Shown piece by piece: positions 6,450-6,917 of a stretch of DNA of 6,917 nt (position 1 is the first letter of the stretch; each line of letters starts with the position of its first letter). The notes under the pieces were generated by a model. The model was not told where the DNA came from. It saw nothing but the letters and a program-made list of their open reading frames with translations, and did not search any database. The translations under genes and the position numbers were made by a program. The stretch comes from Bacillota bacterium (GTDB lineage: Bacteria > Bacillota > Clostridia > Lutisporales > Lutisporaceae), in NCBI GenBank assembly GCA_023230985.1, contig JALNWH010000100.1, positions 1-6,917 of the forward strand. Direction: 5' to 3'.

Positions 6450-6711
6450 CCATTGTCACACCCTCCGGTTTGTAATCAATCTTAACAACTGAGATAACCC
6501 TTGTTGCACCTTCCTTTATGCAAATATCTTGTGCCTTTTTAACTATTTCCAAGAGTGTATCCAGTTCTCCTTCCATAGTCGTTTCCATAGGCCCTACCAC
6601 GTATTTAACACCTGATTCTTTAATTAATTCTATAACCTTGTCCACTACCGGGTAAATGAGTTCATCCGGAACTCTGGGCAATACCTGGAGACTTACGTTT
6701 ACTGAAGCCAT
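6406..6711 (-). CDS. MTH1187/DUF77 family thiamine-binding protein
   Basis: A 101-aa cytoplasmic protein and the first gene after the TPP riboswitch. The start is ATG 6711, fixed by AGGAGG 7 nt upstream; a longer frame from an ATG at 6777 would begin inside the terminator and is rejected. The order is strand (ASVNVSLQVLPR, 2-13), helix (YPVVDKVIELIKES, 20-33), two strands (KYVVGPMETTMEGE, 36-49), helix (DTLLEIVKKAQDICIKEG, 51-68) and strand (RVISVVKIDYKP, 71-82), the ferredoxin-like MTH1187/YkoF-related fold. The GPMETTMEG turn is the family hallmark. Members associate with thiamine uptake operons and are annotated as thiamine-binding, probably as oligomers. The last about 19 residues (from VTMDEK) are polar and overlap the thiX gene; they look like an unstructured tail created by the gene overlap. 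Confidence 0.85.
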   Translation of the reverse strand: MASVNVSLQVLPRVPDELIYPVVDKVIELIKESGVKYVVGPMETTMEGELDTLLEIVKKAQDICIKEGATRVISVVKIDYKPEGVTMDEKIGKYKGTSSSN

Positions 6712-6718
6712 TTTGACT

Positions 6719-6724
6719 CCTCCT
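6719..6724 (-). promoter_or_regulatory. Shine-Dalgarno of the first operon gene
   Basis: AGGAGG on the minus strand, 7 nt before ATG 6711 and 16 nt after the terminator T-run ends. It fixes the start and shows that the terminator is entirely within the 5' leader. Confidence 0.85.
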
Positions 6725-6739
6725 TTTTTTATTAAATCT

Positions 6740-6791
6740 AAAAAACCCTTTATCTTGCTCAGTAACAGCCTGAACAAAATAAAGGGTTTTT
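6740..6791 (-). terminator. Riboswitch-controlled intrinsic terminator
   Basis: Arms 6770-6791 and 6741-6762 pair over 22 bp on the minus-strand RNA with two G-U pairs and a 7-nt loop (GCUGUUA), and the 3' arm runs into six U residues. It lies between the TPP aptamer and the first start codon, which is the standard arrangement for transcription attenuation: TPP binding favours this hairpin and shuts the operon. Confidence 0.9.
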
Positions 6792-6808
6792 ATACAAACT
6801 AAAAATCC
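6785..6808 (-). promoter_or_regulatory. Possible antiterminator hairpin
   Basis: On the minus-strand RNA, UUUUUA (6805-6800) can pair with UAAAAA (6792-6787) across a 7-nt loop, extended by GG (6808-6807) with CC (6786-6785) past a bulged A6806. This hairpin uses the foot of the terminator 5' arm, so the two are mutually exclusive at that point. It is derived by eye; the base pairs are mostly A-U and other alternatives may be more stable. Confidence 0.4.
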
Positions 6809-6810
6809 AT

Positions 6811-6900
6811 ATTTACCTCCGCTAGCATTATCTAGTTCAGGTTGCGGGTCAAAGCATGAACAGCTTATTCTCAGCCGGATTAATCCAGCTCCCCGTTTTC
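6811..6900 (-). promoter_or_regulatory. TPP riboswitch (thi-box) aptamer
   Basis: The minus-strand leader carries the conserved TPP aptamer blocks in order: ACGGGGAGC (6896-6888), a very short P3 hairpin CTGGAT/ATCCGG, CTGAGA (6874-6869) for pyrimidine recognition, GACCC (6850-6846), AACCTGAACTAGATAATGC and AGCGGAGG to 6815. The usual CUGG/CCAG helix around the AUAAUG loop is here CTAG/CTAG, a compensated change that supports a real structure. The aptamer senses cytoplasmic thiamine pyrophosphate. The exact P1 boundaries are uncertain; the 5' strand may extend to about 6910. The promoter must lie to the right of the window. Confidence 0.95.
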
Positions 6901-6917
6901 AATAAATTTTTACTACA

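Noticed and set aside
5965..6492. 175-codon open frame on the plus strand
   Set aside because: It is antisense to thiX and the first operon gene, has no ribosome binding site that I can see, and its sequence reflects the reverse complement of membrane-protein codons.
6712..6777. 22-codon upstream extension of the first operon gene to an ATG at 6777
   Set aside because: The extension would start inside the riboswitch terminator and encode a sequence unlike the family; ATG 6711 has AGGAGG at ideal spacing.
1..6917. CRISPR arrays, insertion sequences, tRNA or rRNA genes
   Set aside because: No regularly spaced direct repeats, transposase motifs, terminal inverted repeats around a gene, or tRNA-like cloverleaf sequences were seen on either strand.

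Overview
The window is A+T-rich, and every gene I can support lies on the minus strand. Strong AGGAGG-type ribosome binding sites, short or overlapping intergenic gaps, a TPP riboswitch that works by transcription termination, and lipoprotein signal peptides all suggest a low-GC Gram-positive bacterium. Clostridia or Tissierellia is the likeliest group, but the sequence alone does not give a species.

Right part (6917 down to about 2963, read leftwards): a complete thiamine-related uptake operon. It opens with a TPP (thi-box) riboswitch at about 6811-6900, followed by an intrinsic terminator at 6740-6791. Six genes follow almost without gaps: a small MTH1187/DUF77 thiamine-binding protein, an ABC permease (thiX), an NMT1/THI5-like substrate-binding lipoprotein (thiY), an ABC ATPase (thiZ), a class I SAM-dependent methyltransferase, and a second small ligand-binding protein of the YkoF type with a Cys-rich tail. 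A 17-bp-arm palindromic terminator at 2963-2996 closes the unit. ThiXYZ would import a pyrimidine precursor or degradation product of thiamine (in characterised relatives, formylaminopyrimidine) when TPP is low. The two small proteins probably bind thiamine or its pyrimidine moiety in the cytoplasm. The methyltransferase has no assigned place in this pathway and is the most interesting gene here.

Middle part (2962-2660): about 300 bp of very A+T-rich DNA with no supported gene. It contains one G/C-rich island (about 2911-2950) and, near its left end, a possible promoter. This leads to an unrecognised 289-aa, apparently all-helical protein (2646-1777) that starts with TTG behind a consensus Shine-Dalgarno and ends in a hairpin terminator.

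Left part (1653 to the window edge): the first 551 codons of a secreted DUF3160-family lipoprotein, cut by the window boundary, with its own candidate promoter. I see no mobile elements, CRISPR arrays, tRNA or rRNA genes.
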